Shown here piece after piece: positions 8,048 through 16,572 of a stretch of 22,391 bases of DNA. The notes beneath the pieces are model-generated. The model was not told the origin of the DNA, searched no databases, and worked only from the letters and a program-made list of their open reading frames with translations. This DNA comes from an uncultured Collinsella sp. Its GTDB lineage: Bacteria > Actinomycetota > Coriobacteriia > Coriobacteriales > Coriobacteriaceae. Each line of letters opens with the position of its first letter. The stretch's first letter is position 1. Where the stretch lies: contig CABUGI010000027.1 of the NCBI GenBank assembly GCA_902491055.1, forward strand, positions 1 through 22,391, read 5' to 3'. The position numbers were made by a program, and so were the translations under genes.

Positions 8048-8476
8048 ATGTTGGTTTCTACTAAGGGCAGATATGCCCTGCGCGTTATGGTCGATCTGGC
8101 CGAGCACCAGGCGGCCGGTCGCATCCCGCTCAAAGAGATCGCGGCGCGACAGGGGATTTCCGAGAAATATCTCGAGAACATCTTGGCTACGCTCGTGCGC
8201 GCCAACATGCTCTCGGGCATGCGCGGCAAGGGCGGCGGCTACGTGCTTACGCGCCCGCCTGAGCAGTATACGGTGGGCGAGATCCTGCGCCTGACCGAGG
8301 GCAGCTTGGCGCCGGTCGCATGCCTGGACGGCGACTGCAAGGGCTGTTCGCGTTCGGACGAGTGCCCCACGCTCGACGTGTGGAAGAACCTGGACAAGCT
8401 CATCAACGACTACCTCGACGGTGTGACGCTTGATCAACTTGTCGCTCCCAACCATGGCTACGACTACGTCATCTAA
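8048..8476 (+). CDS. Rrf2 family transcriptional regulator (IscR/CymR-like)
   Basis: A 142-residue Rrf2 protein. The N-terminal winged helix-turn-helix opens with LVSTKGRYALRVMVDLA and includes the recognition region ISEKYLENIL (37-46) and the wing GKGGGYVLTRP (60-70). Residues 92-106 hold C92, C97, C100 and C106. E. coli IscR binds a [2Fe-2S] cluster with C92, C98 and C104, so a cluster-binding sensor is likely, while the divergent cysK neighbour recalls CymR, which controls cysteine metabolism in Firmicutes. The sequence does not decide between IscR- and CymR-like roles. The ribosome site (GAAAGG) is modest. No suf, isc or nif genes are adjacent. Confidence 0.9.
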   Translation: MLVSTKGRYALRVMVDLAEHQAAGRIPLKEIAARQGISEKYLENILATLVRANMLSGMRGKGGGYVLTRPPEQYTVGEILRLTEGSLAPVACLDGDCKGCSRSDECPTLDVWKNLDKLINDYLDGVTLDQLVAPNHGYDYVI

Positions 8477-8486
8477 CCCATACCCG

Positions 8487-8511
8487 CCATTTGGGGACGG
8501 AGCGGAAATGG
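8487..8511. repeat. Hairpin with GGGACGGAGC loop, copy 2
   Basis: Six-base arms CCATTT (8487-8492) and AAATGG (8506-8511) enclose GGGGACGGAGCGG. The loop core GGGACGGAGC is the same as in the hairpin at 1862-1894, although the arms are unrelated. It starts 11 bases after the Rrf2 stop codon. Confidence 0.6.
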
Positions 8512-8546
8512 TAGATTCTCTCGCCCTTTGAGACTTGACAAATAAG

Positions 8547-8584
8547 AAGGCCGCCCATTTTTGCGATGGGCGGCCTTCGTTTTG
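8547..8584 (+). terminator. Rho-independent terminator after the Rrf2 gene
   Basis: Perfect 12-base stem, AAGGCCGCCCAT (8547-8558) with ATGGGCGGCCTT (8566-8577), 7-base loop, followed by CGTTTT. It lies between converging genes; the minus-strand side has a poorer T-run. Confidence 0.85.
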
Positions 8585-8620
8585 GGTCGATATGACGGTT
8601 CGTATTGAACAGTTCTAGCC

Positions 8621-8980
8621 CTAGGCGATGCTATCGAGAATGCTGCGCATGATGGATACCAGGATGCTGCCCATAAAGGCCGATCCAAAGCCGGCAATGG
8701 AGATACCAGCGCCCAACAGATTGACCGACAGGTAGCTGGCCAGCTCGAGCATAAAGCTGTTGACTACGAGCTGAAAAATACCAAGCGTAATAATAGTGAG
8801 CGGCAGTGAGATGACCGTCAGGAACGGCTTGACGAGCGAATCGACGATGTTGAGGAACAGTCCCACAAAGGCGAAACAGACCCAGGCCTCGGCAAAACCG
8901 AAGGGTTGGATGCCGGGGACGAGGAACGTGGCGATCGCGATGGCGATCGAAGTAAAGAGCCAGTTAAGCATAAAGCGCAT
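8621..8980 (-). CDS. Small four-helix membrane protein, phage holin family 4 (YvlD-like)
   Basis: A 119-residue, very hydrophobic protein with four predicted membrane helices, beginning MRFMLNWLFTSIAIAIATFL. The pattern (FVGLFLNIVDSLVKPFLTVISLPLTIITLGIFQLVVN, given here only as a family hallmark around residues 38-74) matches Pfam Phage_holin_4_2. Despite that name, these are mostly ordinary chromosomal envelope proteins of unknown role, related to B. subtilis YvlD. No lysin or phage gene is nearby, so a phage origin is not supported. AAAGGA precedes the start by about 11 bases. Confidence 0.85.
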   Translation of the reverse strand: MRFMLNWLFTSIAIAIATFLVPGIQPFGFAEAWVCFAFVGLFLNIVDSLVKPFLTVISLPLTIITLGIFQLVVNSFMLELASYLSVNLLGAGISIAGFGSAFMGSILVSIMRSILDSIA

Positions 8981-9169
8981 GGTAGGGGGTCCTTTCTTGC
9001 GCGGGGAGAGTTAGTGACGCGTGAAGCAGCTTGCCGTGGCGACTTGGACGGCTGCGCGAACGCGGGGCCTTGCCTGGATGCCCATTGTCGCAAATATTCG
9101 TGGAGCTTACGTGCGCATTCGATTTCAAAACGGCGTTCGTCCTGAAAAACGCGCCGCTGACAGAGAGTC

Positions 9170-9258
9170 TTGTCGCTTTAGTTTGGTGGTGTGCTACACT
9201 GCTACGGGCAAAAGCCACAGGCGTTGCCCTATTGCATAGAACGGGCGAACGATGCCCG
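9170..9258 (+). promoter_or_regulatory. Possible promoter and two-hairpin leader of the YerC-like gene
   Basis: In the 325-base gap 8981-9305, TTGTCG (9170-9175) and an extended -10, TGCTACACT (9192-9200), are 19 bases apart. The leader of about 100 bases then holds two hairpins: GGGCAA/TTGCCC (9206-9211 with 9224-9229, inner GCC/GGC) and CGGGC/GCCCG (9242-9246 with 9254-9258). Their GGGC and GCCC parts could also pair with each other, as in attenuators. No leader peptide or known riboswitch is recognised. The rest of the gap (about 8981-9165) should hold the promoter of the minus-strand membrane gene, but none is clear. Confidence 0.4.
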
Positions 9259-9305
9259 ATGTCAGTATCAACTTCGATGCCTTTTGGCGGGTTTGGCGGT
9301 GATCG

Positions 9306-9605
9306 ATGAATATCGAGAACATGTTTGACAAGCCTGATGTCAAGCAGCTGGTCCACGCATTTAGCCTTTTGGACGACGAGAAGGATATCCAAGCGTTTTT
9401 GACCGATATCTGCACGCCGCGCGAGATTTGCGACCTTTCTCAGCGTTTGCAGGTTGCGCGCTATTTGGACGAGGGCGAGCCTTATGTTGAGGTTCAGGCC
9501 CGTACCGGCGCTTCGTCCACCACGGTGAGCCGCGTTTCAAAGGCGCTGAACGGCGAGTACGGTGGCTACCGCAAGATCCTCATTAAGTTGGAGGATGGCG
9601 AGTAG
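9306..9605 (+). CDS. YerC/YecD family TrpR-related regulator
   Basis: A 99-residue, all-helical protein of the TrpR superfamily, YerC/YecD branch. It opens with a dimerisation region (LVHAFSLLDDEKDIQAFL) and CTPREICDLSQRLQVARYL, a family signature. The helix-turn-helix is at about 58-83 (EPYVEVQARTGASSTTVSRV). Members are DNA-binding regulators, mostly uncharacterised; YerC is not known to bind tryptophan, and no trp gene is here. The ribosome site before ATG 9306 is weak (GGCGGTGA), so output may be low or controlled by the leader. It ends at a clear terminator. Confidence 0.88.
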   Translation: MNIENMFDKPDVKQLVHAFSLLDDEKDIQAFLTDICTPREICDLSQRLQVARYLDEGEPYVEVQARTGASSTTVSRVSKALNGEYGGYRKILIKLEDGE

Positions 9606-9631
9606 GCAAGCGACAACATTGAATTACGAAG

Positions 9632-9657
9632 AACCGTCCCTCCGGGGGCGGTTTTTT
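9632..9657 (+). terminator. Rho-independent terminator after the YerC-like gene
   Basis: Stem AACCGTCCC (9632-9640) with GGGGCGGTT (9645-9653), one G-T wobble, loop TCCG, then TTTT. Its end overlaps the start of the palindrome at 9655. Confidence 0.85.
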
Positions 9658-9743
9658 GATCCCTTGGGGACGGAGGAAAACGAATCACCGGGTTAGACTG
9701 ACCCCCTCTGTGATCCATTTTCCTCCGTCCTCAAGGGATCAAA
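9655..9743. repeat. Long palindrome carrying GGGACGGAG in its stem
   Basis: Arms 9655-9680 and 9718-9743 pair over 26 bases with one G-U wobble. After a symmetrical 3/3 internal loop, ATCAC (9684-9688) pairs with GTGAT (9710-9714), and the tip has a further GGGT/ACCC stem. The left arm contains TTGGGGACGGAGG, related to the loops at 1873 and 8494. It fills much of the 220-base gap before addB. No clear addB promoter was found in the rest (TAGGAT at 9781 lacks a -35). Confidence 0.8.
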
Positions 9744-9825
9744 TCTGTTGGCGTGGGGCAAATCTGTCCGCTTGGGCGGGTAGGATGGATGCATTGATTA
9801 TTGCGAACAGTTTGAGCGGAGGACC

Positions 9826-12800
9826 ATGCCTGTTCGAATCTATACCACCAATGCCGGCACGGATTTGAGCGATGCCGAGGCGGCGCTACTGGCCGACCTG
9901 GTTGCCCGCCACGGGCGCGCTGTTCTGTTGGCGCCAACATTTGCCGAGCTCGACCTGTGCCGTCATGATGCGGCGGAAGCCGGGGTTTCACTGGGTGTCG
10001 ACTACAAGACGCCCACATCGTGGCTCAGCTCGCTGTGGGAGCTTATGGGCGATGGCCGCAGCTTTGTGGACAACCTTCAGCGCCAGATGCTGTTCTCGGA
10101 CATGATCGACCGCCGCGACGACGCCGCTCTGCAGCCGCTTTCGCGCAGCCAGGGCACAGTGCGCATGCTCGCGCGCATGGCCCGCGACGTGTTGCCGGGC
10201 GTTGCGGGGACGGGTGCCGAACGATGCCGTGGCGACAACTGCCGGCCTGAGCCAAAAAGCGATGCCGAGGCTCGTGTGTTCGAGCTGTTGAGCGCCTATG
10301 CGAGCGGTTTGGACCGTCGAGATATGGTCGAGCCCTGCGAGGCAGCCGACATTATGGCCGGTGCCCTGGCCGATAGCCTGCCGGCGTGCGCCCGCGCCGT
10401 ATGCGTGCGCGGTACCACGTCGTTTACGCACGGTCTACTCGAGCTGCTGTCTGCCGTGGCGAACAATGGGGGAGAGGTCGTCGTGCTGCTTGCCCGCGAG
10501 CAGGCGGCGATGCGCGAGGAGCTTGCCACGGCATTTGATGCCCGCGGTGTGCTGTTTGAGATCGCGCCGCTGGGGGAGGACGCCGCCGCGTCTGATGTCG
10601 CTTGCGGGGCCGCCGCTCAGCCTGCCTTTATTGAGGTCGCCGGCCCCCATGCCCGTGCTCATGTCTATGCGGACGCCATCGATAAGTTGGTGAAAGCGCA
10701 CAAGGAGTCCAAGGCCGATAAAGCTACTGCAACGCCCGCCGACCCCGTGCGCGTGCTCGTCGTTTCTGCCCGGGCACCCCAGCTGTTCGGCGAGCTCGCC
10801 GCCCGTTTGGCGGCGCGTCACATTGCGGCCGAGACGACTGAGTTCACGGCGTTTTCCCAGTCCATCGCGGGCAGGCAGTTTACGGCGCTCGCCAACCTGA
10901 TCGAGCGTATGAAAGCCGCCGACGAGGGCACCGCTTCCAAGACTGAGTGGTGGCCCGCGCCGGAGCTTACCGACTGGATCTACAGTCCGCTTTCGGGCGC
11001 TGATGCCGTCAATGCCCGTACCTTCGATAAGAATATGCGTCTCTCGCGCAGCAAGACTACCGCGGGCGTCAAGAGCCTGCTGCAGAGCGTTCAGGGCCAG
11101 GTGAGGGGCGCGCGCAAGGCGACGAGCGACGATAACTGGTTTAAGAACGTACCGTGTGTGGTCTCGGACGTGTTCCAGGCGCTGTGGCGTGACAAGCCCG
11201 TGACGGCGCTTAAGGCCATGCTTGCCGTTGCCGAGGCGTTGCCCGATCGCGCTCTAGGCGGCCTTGACGGCCAGGCCCGTCGCCAGGCAGAGACGGCTTT
11301 GCTGCGCCATGCCATCGACATCCTTATGAACGATGCTCGCGCGCTCGACGTGTCGCAGGCCGCGACCGTGCCGGTTCTCGACGGCGTTCGAACCAAGGTG
11401 GACAAGCGCAGTACCGCCTACGATTACGAGACCTATGAGGTCGATCGCACACCACGAGCACAAGTGCGCTTCGCGTCGCTTGCCGATGCGTCGGTTCTTC
11501 GCCCTGGCAGCTACGATGCCGTGCTGTTTGCCGATGTCGACCTGGACAGCTATCCGCTTTCGCACGAAGAGGGCCCGCTTGCCACGTTGACAGCCGAGCT
11601 GCGCCGCGACGGCGTGTCTTTGGAGCCCGCTGCCCTGCTGCGCGTGCGCTTTGGCCGTGCGATGCAGGCGGCGAGCGGTCCGGTCGCGCTCGCCCGTGTG
11701 ACGCACGATCGCCAGGCACGCGAGTGCTACCCGGCAGCCGTATGGACCGAGCTGTGGGCACATGCCGAGGCCGCTGGCGCTGCCAAGCCCATGCGCGTGG
11801 GCGAGGGCGATATCATCGCCGACTTTGATCCCGCGGCAGGTGAAGGCCTCAAGCGCGAGCGCGTGACCTGTGAAGCCCCTCAGCATCTGAGTGCCGAGGC
11901 CGTGCCGTATTTGGTCCTGCGCCGTCGCGATGGCGAGGGTGAGGACGCGCCGCTCGTGCCGCGTCTGACGTCCGCCTCGCAGATCGAGGCCTATTCGACC
12001 TGCCCGCTATGCTGGTTCGTCTCGTACCGCGTGAAGCCCCAGTCGATCGACGCGGGCTTTGGCAACATGGAAAAGGGCAACTTTGTCCACGACGTGCTGG
12101 AGCATCTGCATGCCCGTCTGCCCCAAGAGGGCATGGAGCGCGTGACGCCCGAGAATCTGCCGCGCGCACAGGAGCTGCTGCACGAGGTCTTTGACGAGAC
12201 GTTGGCCGAGCACGCCGGCAAGCGCGGCACGGAGGGCCCGCTGGTGCCGCTCTCTGCGGTGGAGGAACGCCAGGTGGCCGAGATCTTGCCGCAGCTGGAG
12301 GGTGTGCTTGCCTACGAGTCCGAGGCACTTGCCCCCTTTGCCCCGCGCTACCTGGAGTTTGCGTTCAACGAGCTCCAGGTCGAGTATGCCGGTTGGCCGC
12401 TCGGCGGGCGCATCGACCGCGTAGATGTGGATGCCGAGAATCGCGCCGTGGTAATCGACTACAAGCATCGTTCGGGTGTCGAGGAGTTTAAGCTTGCCGA
12501 CCCCACGGTGCGTGACGAGGAGACGGGCGAGGCTCCCATCGACGACCCGCGCTGGCTGCCGCCCCATACCCAAACGCTCATCTACGCGCAGGCCATGCGT
12601 CGGGCACTGGGCTTGGATACCCGTGCAGCGCTCTATTTTTCGACCAAGGGCGGCAAGCCCGCGCTGCGCGGTGCGGCGAGCGCCGAGTTGCTCGAGGAAG
12701 AGCGCGGTGACGGTCGCATCCCGGGCCTCAAGAAGGGCTTCCCGGGCGAGGGCGGCAGCATGGACTTCGATGCCCTGCTCGATCGCGTGGAGGCCGACAT

Positions 12801-12924
12801 CGCCGAGCGCCTGCGCGAGCTCGAGGCGGGCAACGTTGCCGCCGTCGACCCGGCGTCGGCTCAGGCCGCGCATGCGCGCTGCTCGTATAACCACGAAGGA
12901 ACGTTTGTAAGGAGGGACGTGTAG
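9826..12924 (+). CDS. addB: AddB-like subunit, PD-(D/E)XK nuclease with inactive helicase-like region
   Basis: A 1032-residue protein, somewhat shorter than B. subtilis AddB (about 1166). With AddA it should form the helicase-nuclease that resects double-strand breaks for RecA. The C-terminal RecB-like nuclease shows RLTSASQIEAYSTCPLCWF (from about 713), GGRIDRVD with D864, and IDYK with D878 and K880, then the QTLIYAQAM helix. The N-terminal helicase-like part has no Walker A: the expected place reads VLLAPTFAELDL. AddB proteins usually hold a [4Fe-4S] cluster with one Cys before the nuclease and three at the end. Here C726 and C729 are present, but the tail has only C1019, so the cluster looks degenerate. 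GGAGGA precedes ATG 9826, and addA follows after 3 bases. Confidence 0.85.
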   Translation: MPVRIYTTNAGTDLSDAEAALLADLVARHGRAVLLAPTFAELDLCRHDAAEAGVSLGVDYKTPTSWLSSLWELMGDGRSFVDNLQRQMLFSDMIDRRDDAALQPLSRSQGTVRMLARMARDVLPGVAGTGAERCRGDNCRPEPKSDAEARVFELLSAYASGLDRRDMVEPCEAADIMAGALADSLPACARAVCVRGTTSFTHGLLELLSAVANNGGEVVVLLAREQAAMREELATAFDARGVLFEIAPLGEDAAASDVACGAAAQPAFIEVAGPHARAHVYADAIDKLVKAHKESKADKATATPADPVRVLVVSARAPQLFGELAARLAARHIAAETTEFTAFSQSIAGRQFTALANLIERMKAADEGTASKTEWWPAPELTDWIYSPLSGADAVNARTFDKNMRLSRSKTTAGVKSLLQSVQGQVRGARKATSDDNWFKNVPCVVSDVFQALWRDKPVTALKAMLAVAEALPDRALGGLDGQARRQAETALLRHAIDILMNDARALDVSQAATVPVLDGVRTKVDKRSTAYDYETYEVDRTPRAQVRFASLADASVLRPGSYDAVLFADVDLDSYPLSHEEGPLATLTAELRRDGVSLEPAALLRVRFGRAMQAASGPVALARVTHDRQARECYPAAVWTELWAHAEAAGAAKPMRVGEGDIIADFDPAAGEGLKRERVTCEAPQHLSAEAVPYLVLRRRDGEGEDAPLVPRLTSASQIEAYSTCPLCWFVSYRVKPQSIDAGFGNMEKGNFVHDVLEHLHARLPQEGMERVTPENLPRAQELLHEVFDETLAEHAGKRGTEGPLVPLSAVEERQVAEILPQLEGVLAYESEALAPFAPRYLEFAFNELQVEYAGWPLGGRIDRVDVDAENRAVVIDYKHRSGVEEFKLADPTVRDEETGEAPIDDPRWLPPHTQTLIYAQAMRRALGLDTRAALYFSTKGGKPALRGAASAELLEEERGDGRIPGLKKGFPGEGGSMDFDALLDRVEADIAERLRELEAGNVAAVDPASAQAAHARCSYNHEGTFVRRDV

Positions 12925-12927
12925 ACC

Positions 12928-15900
12928 ATGGATCTTTCGACTTTGATGCCGCAACAGCTGCAGATTGTCAAAACGCTCGACCGCCCGCTGTTTGTCTCGG
13001 CGGGCGCCGGTTCGGGTAAGACCTTTACCCTCACGCGCCGCATCGTCTATGCGCTCTCGCCCGAATCCGGTCCGTTCGTTGAGCATCTGGACCAGGTGCT
13101 CGCCATTACCTTTACCAAAGATGCCGCGGCCGAGATTCGCGACCGCGTGCGCCGTGCGCTTATCGACGAGGGCATGGACGAGGAAGCACTGACCGTCGAC
13201 GACGCGTGGATTTCGACCATTCACGGCATGTGCTCGCGCATCCTGCGCGCACACGCGTTGGAGCTGGGCATCGATCCCGAGTTCACGGTGCTCACCGATA
13301 CCGACGAGCTTATGGACCAGGCTGTTGAGCATGTGCTGGCCCGCGCGACGGCACCCGATGCCGCCCCCGAGCTCGCCGCCTCGCTCAAGGCCCTTTACGC
13401 CTGGTATCCCATGGCGGGCGAGGGCGGGCCGTTTGGTACCGGCACGACCATTAAGGGCCTGGTGCGCGAGCTGCTGGAGCTGTCGAGCCAGTTGCCGGGC
13501 GGCATGGACGACGTGCGCGTGGCGCGCGGCCAGGCCGATACCTCGGCACTCGCCGATGCCTATCGTGCGGCGCTGGGCGCAAGCAAGGCCGCGACCGAGA
13601 AAGCGCAGGTGGCGCTCGATGCCATCGATGCGTTTGAGGCGAGCGGCAAGACCATGGCCGATGCGGCGCGACTTATGATGTCGTGCACCATGCCGCGCGC
13701 GAGCAAGGCGTTTCCTAAGGAGCAGGTGGAGCTACTCAAGGCCGAGGCGGCTGATGCGTTTATCAATATCGTGCTTGCCTGCGGCGGTTCGGCGCTCGAT
13801 GCGCTGGTGGGGCTCGCCCGTGCCGTAGAGGCGGAGTACCGTGCGCTCAAGGCCGGCCAGTCCGCGCTCGATAACAACGACCTGCTGCGTATGGCTTACG
13901 AGGCGTTGCGCGATTACCCTGCCATCCGTGCTGCGTACGAGGGCCGCTTTAAGATGGTCATGATCGATGAGTTTCAGGATACCGACCAGATGCAGGTCGA
14001 TCTGATCCGTTACCTGACGGGTGCGGGGGAGCGCGCGCTGTGCACTGTGGGCGATGCGCAGCAGTCCATCTATCGCTTCCGTGGCGCCGAGGTCGAGGTC
14101 TTCCGTCGCCAGGAGCGCAAAGTGGGATCGACGGCGGCGTCCGAGACTGTCGCCACGCCGGATGTCCCCACCGGCGAGCTCGTCAAGCTCGTGCGCAACT
14201 TCCGCAGCCACGACGAGGTGCTGCGCTACGTAGCACGCGTCTTTGACGGCGATGACGGCGGCCTGATGCAGGGCTTTTTGGATCTTGAGGCGAACGACGG
14301 CCGCAAGGACACGCTCGTGGCAGACGCCTCGCGTCGTCAGGCACTCTTTGTTGCCGGCGGCAGTACGCAGGAGCGCACACAGGCCAAGGCCCGCGCGATC
14401 GCGGAGCGATTCCGCGCGCTTGCCGATGCCGGCCAGCCCCAGGGCGGCATGGTGCTGCTGCTGGGCCGCATGACAAACGCCGACGTCTACGCCCAGGCTT
14501 TCCGCGACCAGGGGCTCGACTGCGTGATCGCAGGCGGCTCGGTCTTTGCCCAGGCAGCCGAGGTGCAGACGGTGCGCGCCCTAGTCTGCGCGCTCGCCAA
14601 CCCGGCCGATACGGCGCAGGGCCTTATGCCGCTGCTGGCATCGCCGATGTTTGCGCTGGGCGCCCAGGAGTTTTTGGCGCTGGCGACCAAGCTCGATAGC
14701 GAGACGGGGGAGACCTCGCGCCGCAACATCGATGCGGGCATCATGAGTGATTTCGACGTGCCGGGTTTGCAAGACTTGCCGCTCGTGACGCGCGCCCGCG
14801 AGGTGCTGCGCTATGCGCTTCGTCGTGTGGGTCGCGATTCGTTCGCGGCAATCGCGCGCGACGTGGTCAACGCTTCGGGCTGGTTTGTGCGTCTGGGACA
14901 GCGTGGTCCCGAGGGCAAGGCCATTGCCGCCAACGTGCTCAAGGCGCTCGATGCCGTGGCCGAGGCGGAGGCCGAGCTCGGCAATTCTCCGCGCTCCATC
15001 GCGCTCGCCTTCGACCGCTTCTTGGCGGGCAAGGAGGCCCCGGGCGCCCTCAACGAGGAAGGCGACGGCGCGGTACGCATCATGACCGTGCATGCATCCA
15101 AGGGCCTGGAGTATCCGGTCGTGGCGGTTGCGGAGTGCTTTGGCGTGCGCAAATCGTCCGGTGCGGCTCAGATGGGGCGTGTCGAGGGCGGAGCGCAGGT
15201 TGTGGCACTGCCGGCACGCTTCGACGGCGTTAAGCTTGCCGACGGTACCTTTGTGAAGGGCGATGACGTCAAAAAGCAGTTTGAGCACGCGTTTAAGGGC
15301 AGGGGCACGTCGCTGTGGCTGCCGCCGGAGCTCATGGAGGACGTCTGCGCGACGGGTTCTCCTGCCGAGGCATTTGCTCGCCTGCGCAACGATGATCTGC
15401 AGCTTTCGCTCGAGGAGCGGGCCCGCTTGCTCTACGTTGCCATGACGCGTGCGCGCGAGCTGGTGATCTTGGCGATGGATGCCGGCGTGAGCCGTGGCAA
15501 GGTGGCGGCGCCGACCTTCGACGTCGAGACCGATCTGACCTACGATGTGCTGCGCCGTATTTTGCCGACCGACGCTCTGGACATGCCGCAGCTCGATGCC
15601 GACCGCCTGGTGTTCGACAACTCCCAGCCGGGCGACTACGAGCTCATTTCGCTTTCGGACTTTACCTTTGGCGAGCAGGCGTTTGAGGCCAACGCTTCGC
15701 TGGATGCCGAGGGCAGGCTTGTTCGTGGCGATGCCGATGCAGATGCTGCCGACGATTCGGCCAGCACAATCGTCCCCGGTCCTGCCGACCCCAAGCCCGA
15801 TTCGTTTGAGCTTGTGTATCCCCAGGCAGTGGGCGTGCGCATGGGCACCTGTCCGTTCCCGGCGCGTGACTCGTATAGCTACTCGTCAATCGCCGCGGCG

Positions 15901-16560
15901 CTCCATGCCGAGACGGAAGACCGTGCCGCCGAGGCTCGTGTTCCCATGGACGAGTCCGGCGATGATGCAGAGTCGGATGGCTCGGAAATAACCGATGCAG
16001 ACGTGGCCGCTGTCGAGCCCGCCGGCAATCCCATGGCGCTGGGCTCGGCCTTCCACGCCGCCTGCCAGTGGCTCATCGAGATGGGTACCGATGCACTGCC
16101 CGCTGAGCGTGCCGACGCCCTGGCTCGCCTGTGGCACCTGACGCCAGAACAGCGCGAGCGCTTCGATGTCGCTCTGGAGCGCTGGCTCAAGTCGTCGGTT
16201 CGTGCCGACCTGCTCGCGTGGCCGTGCGTTCGCGCCGAGGTGCCGTTCTTTTCGCTGGGCTGCGAGGACGAGGACATCGCTCGCTACGGTGCATATGCCG
16301 AAGGCGCCATCGATGCACTGGCGACGAACCCGGCGGATTCGTCACGCGCGCTGGTCATCGACTATAAGACGGGCGGCACGCCGGACGAGACGCCGGACCA
16401 GCTGCTCGAGAAGCACGCCCTGCAGGCGCGCGTTTACGCCGACGTGTTGCACAAGGCGGGCTTTGAGACGGTGACGGTCAAGTTCGTTCGCGTGGAGCAG
16501 GCGAATCCAGCCATCTTCGTCGAACCCGCCGAACCTCAAGTAGTCACCTACAATCTCTAG
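12928..16560 (+). CDS. addA: AddA, UvrD-type helicase with C-terminal nuclease
   Basis: A 1210-residue protein, close to B. subtilis AddA (about 1232). It is the ATP-driven 3'-5' motor and second nuclease of the AddAB break-resection complex. Superfamily 1 motifs are in order: Q-motif region LMPQQLQIV (6-14), Walker A GAGSGKT (26-32), motif Ia ITFTKDAAAEIRDRV, motif II IDEFQDTD with D347/E348, motif III GDAQQSIYRFRGA, motif V MTVHASKGLEYPVV, motif VI LLYVAMTRARE. The C-terminal nuclease has GSAFHAAC, then D1129 in GAIDAL and D1145-Y-K1147. Both halves look intact, so this subunit appears fully active. GGAGGGACG lies just upstream, inside the end of addB, which suggests translational coupling. 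An acidic, low-complexity stretch near 930-1020 separates the two domains. Confidence 0.95.
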   Translation: MDLSTLMPQQLQIVKTLDRPLFVSAGAGSGKTFTLTRRIVYALSPESGPFVEHLDQVLAITFTKDAAAEIRDRVRRALIDEGMDEEALTVDDAWISTIHGMCSRILRAHALELGIDPEFTVLTDTDELMDQAVEHVLARATAPDAAPELAASLKALYAWYPMAGEGGPFGTGTTIKGLVRELLELSSQLPGGMDDVRVARGQADTSALADAYRAALGASKAATEKAQVALDAIDAFEASGKTMADAARLMMSCTMPRASKAFPKEQVELLKAEAADAFINIVLACGGSALDALVGLARAVEAEYRALKAGQSALDNNDLLRMAYEALRDYPAIRAAYEGRFKMVMIDEFQDTDQMQVDLIRYLTGAGERALCTVGDAQQSIYRFRGAEVEVFRRQERKVGSTAASETVATPDVPTGELVKLVRNFRSHDEVLRYVARVFDGDDGGLMQGFLDLEANDGRKDTLVADASRRQALFVAGGSTQERTQAKARAIAERFRALADAGQPQGGMVLLLGRMTNADVYAQAFRDQGLDCVIAGGSVFAQAAEVQTVRALVCALANPADTAQGLMPLLASPMFALGAQEFLALATKLDSETGETSRRNIDAGIMSDFDVPGLQDLPLVTRAREVLRYALRRVGRDSFAAIARDVVNASGWFVRLGQRGPEGKAIAANVLKALDAVAEAEAELGNSPRSIALAFDRFLAGKEAPGALNEEGDGAVRIMTVHASKGLEYPVVAVAECFGVRKSSGAAQMGRVEGGAQVVALPARFDGVKLADGTFVKGDDVKKQFEHAFKGRGTSLWLPPELMEDVCATGSPAEAFARLRNDDLQLSLEERARLLYVAMTRARELVILAMDAGVSRGKVAAPTFDVETDLTYDVLRRILPTDALDMPQLDADRLVFDNSQPGDYELISLSDFTFGEQAFEANASLDAEGRLVRGDADADAADDSASTIVPGPADPKPDSFELVYPQAVGVRMGTCPFPARDSYSYSSIAAALHAETEDRAAEARVPMDESGDDAESDGSEITDADVAAVEPAGNPMALGSAFHAACQWLIEMGTDALPAERADALARLWHLTPEQRERFDVALERWLKSSVRADLLAWPCVRAEVPFFSLGCEDEDIARYGAYAEGAIDALATNPADSSRALVIDYKTGGTPDETPDQLLEKHALQARVYADVLHKAGFETVTVKFVRVEQANPAIFVEPAEPQVVTYNL

Positions 16561-16572
16561 CCCTCAGATAAC

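Noticed and set aside
8621..8980. Prophage remnant suggested by the holin family name
   Set aside because: The family is widespread as a chromosomal membrane protein, and no lysin, capsid or integrase lies nearby.
9206..9258. Small RNA or riboswitch upstream of the YerC-like gene
   Set aside because: The hairpins match no class I can recognise from sequence; they are kept only as a possible leader.
12007..13332. A 441-codon minus-strand frame across the addB-addA junction
   Set aside because: It is antisense to two well-supported genes, with composition typical of a GC-rich shadow frame.
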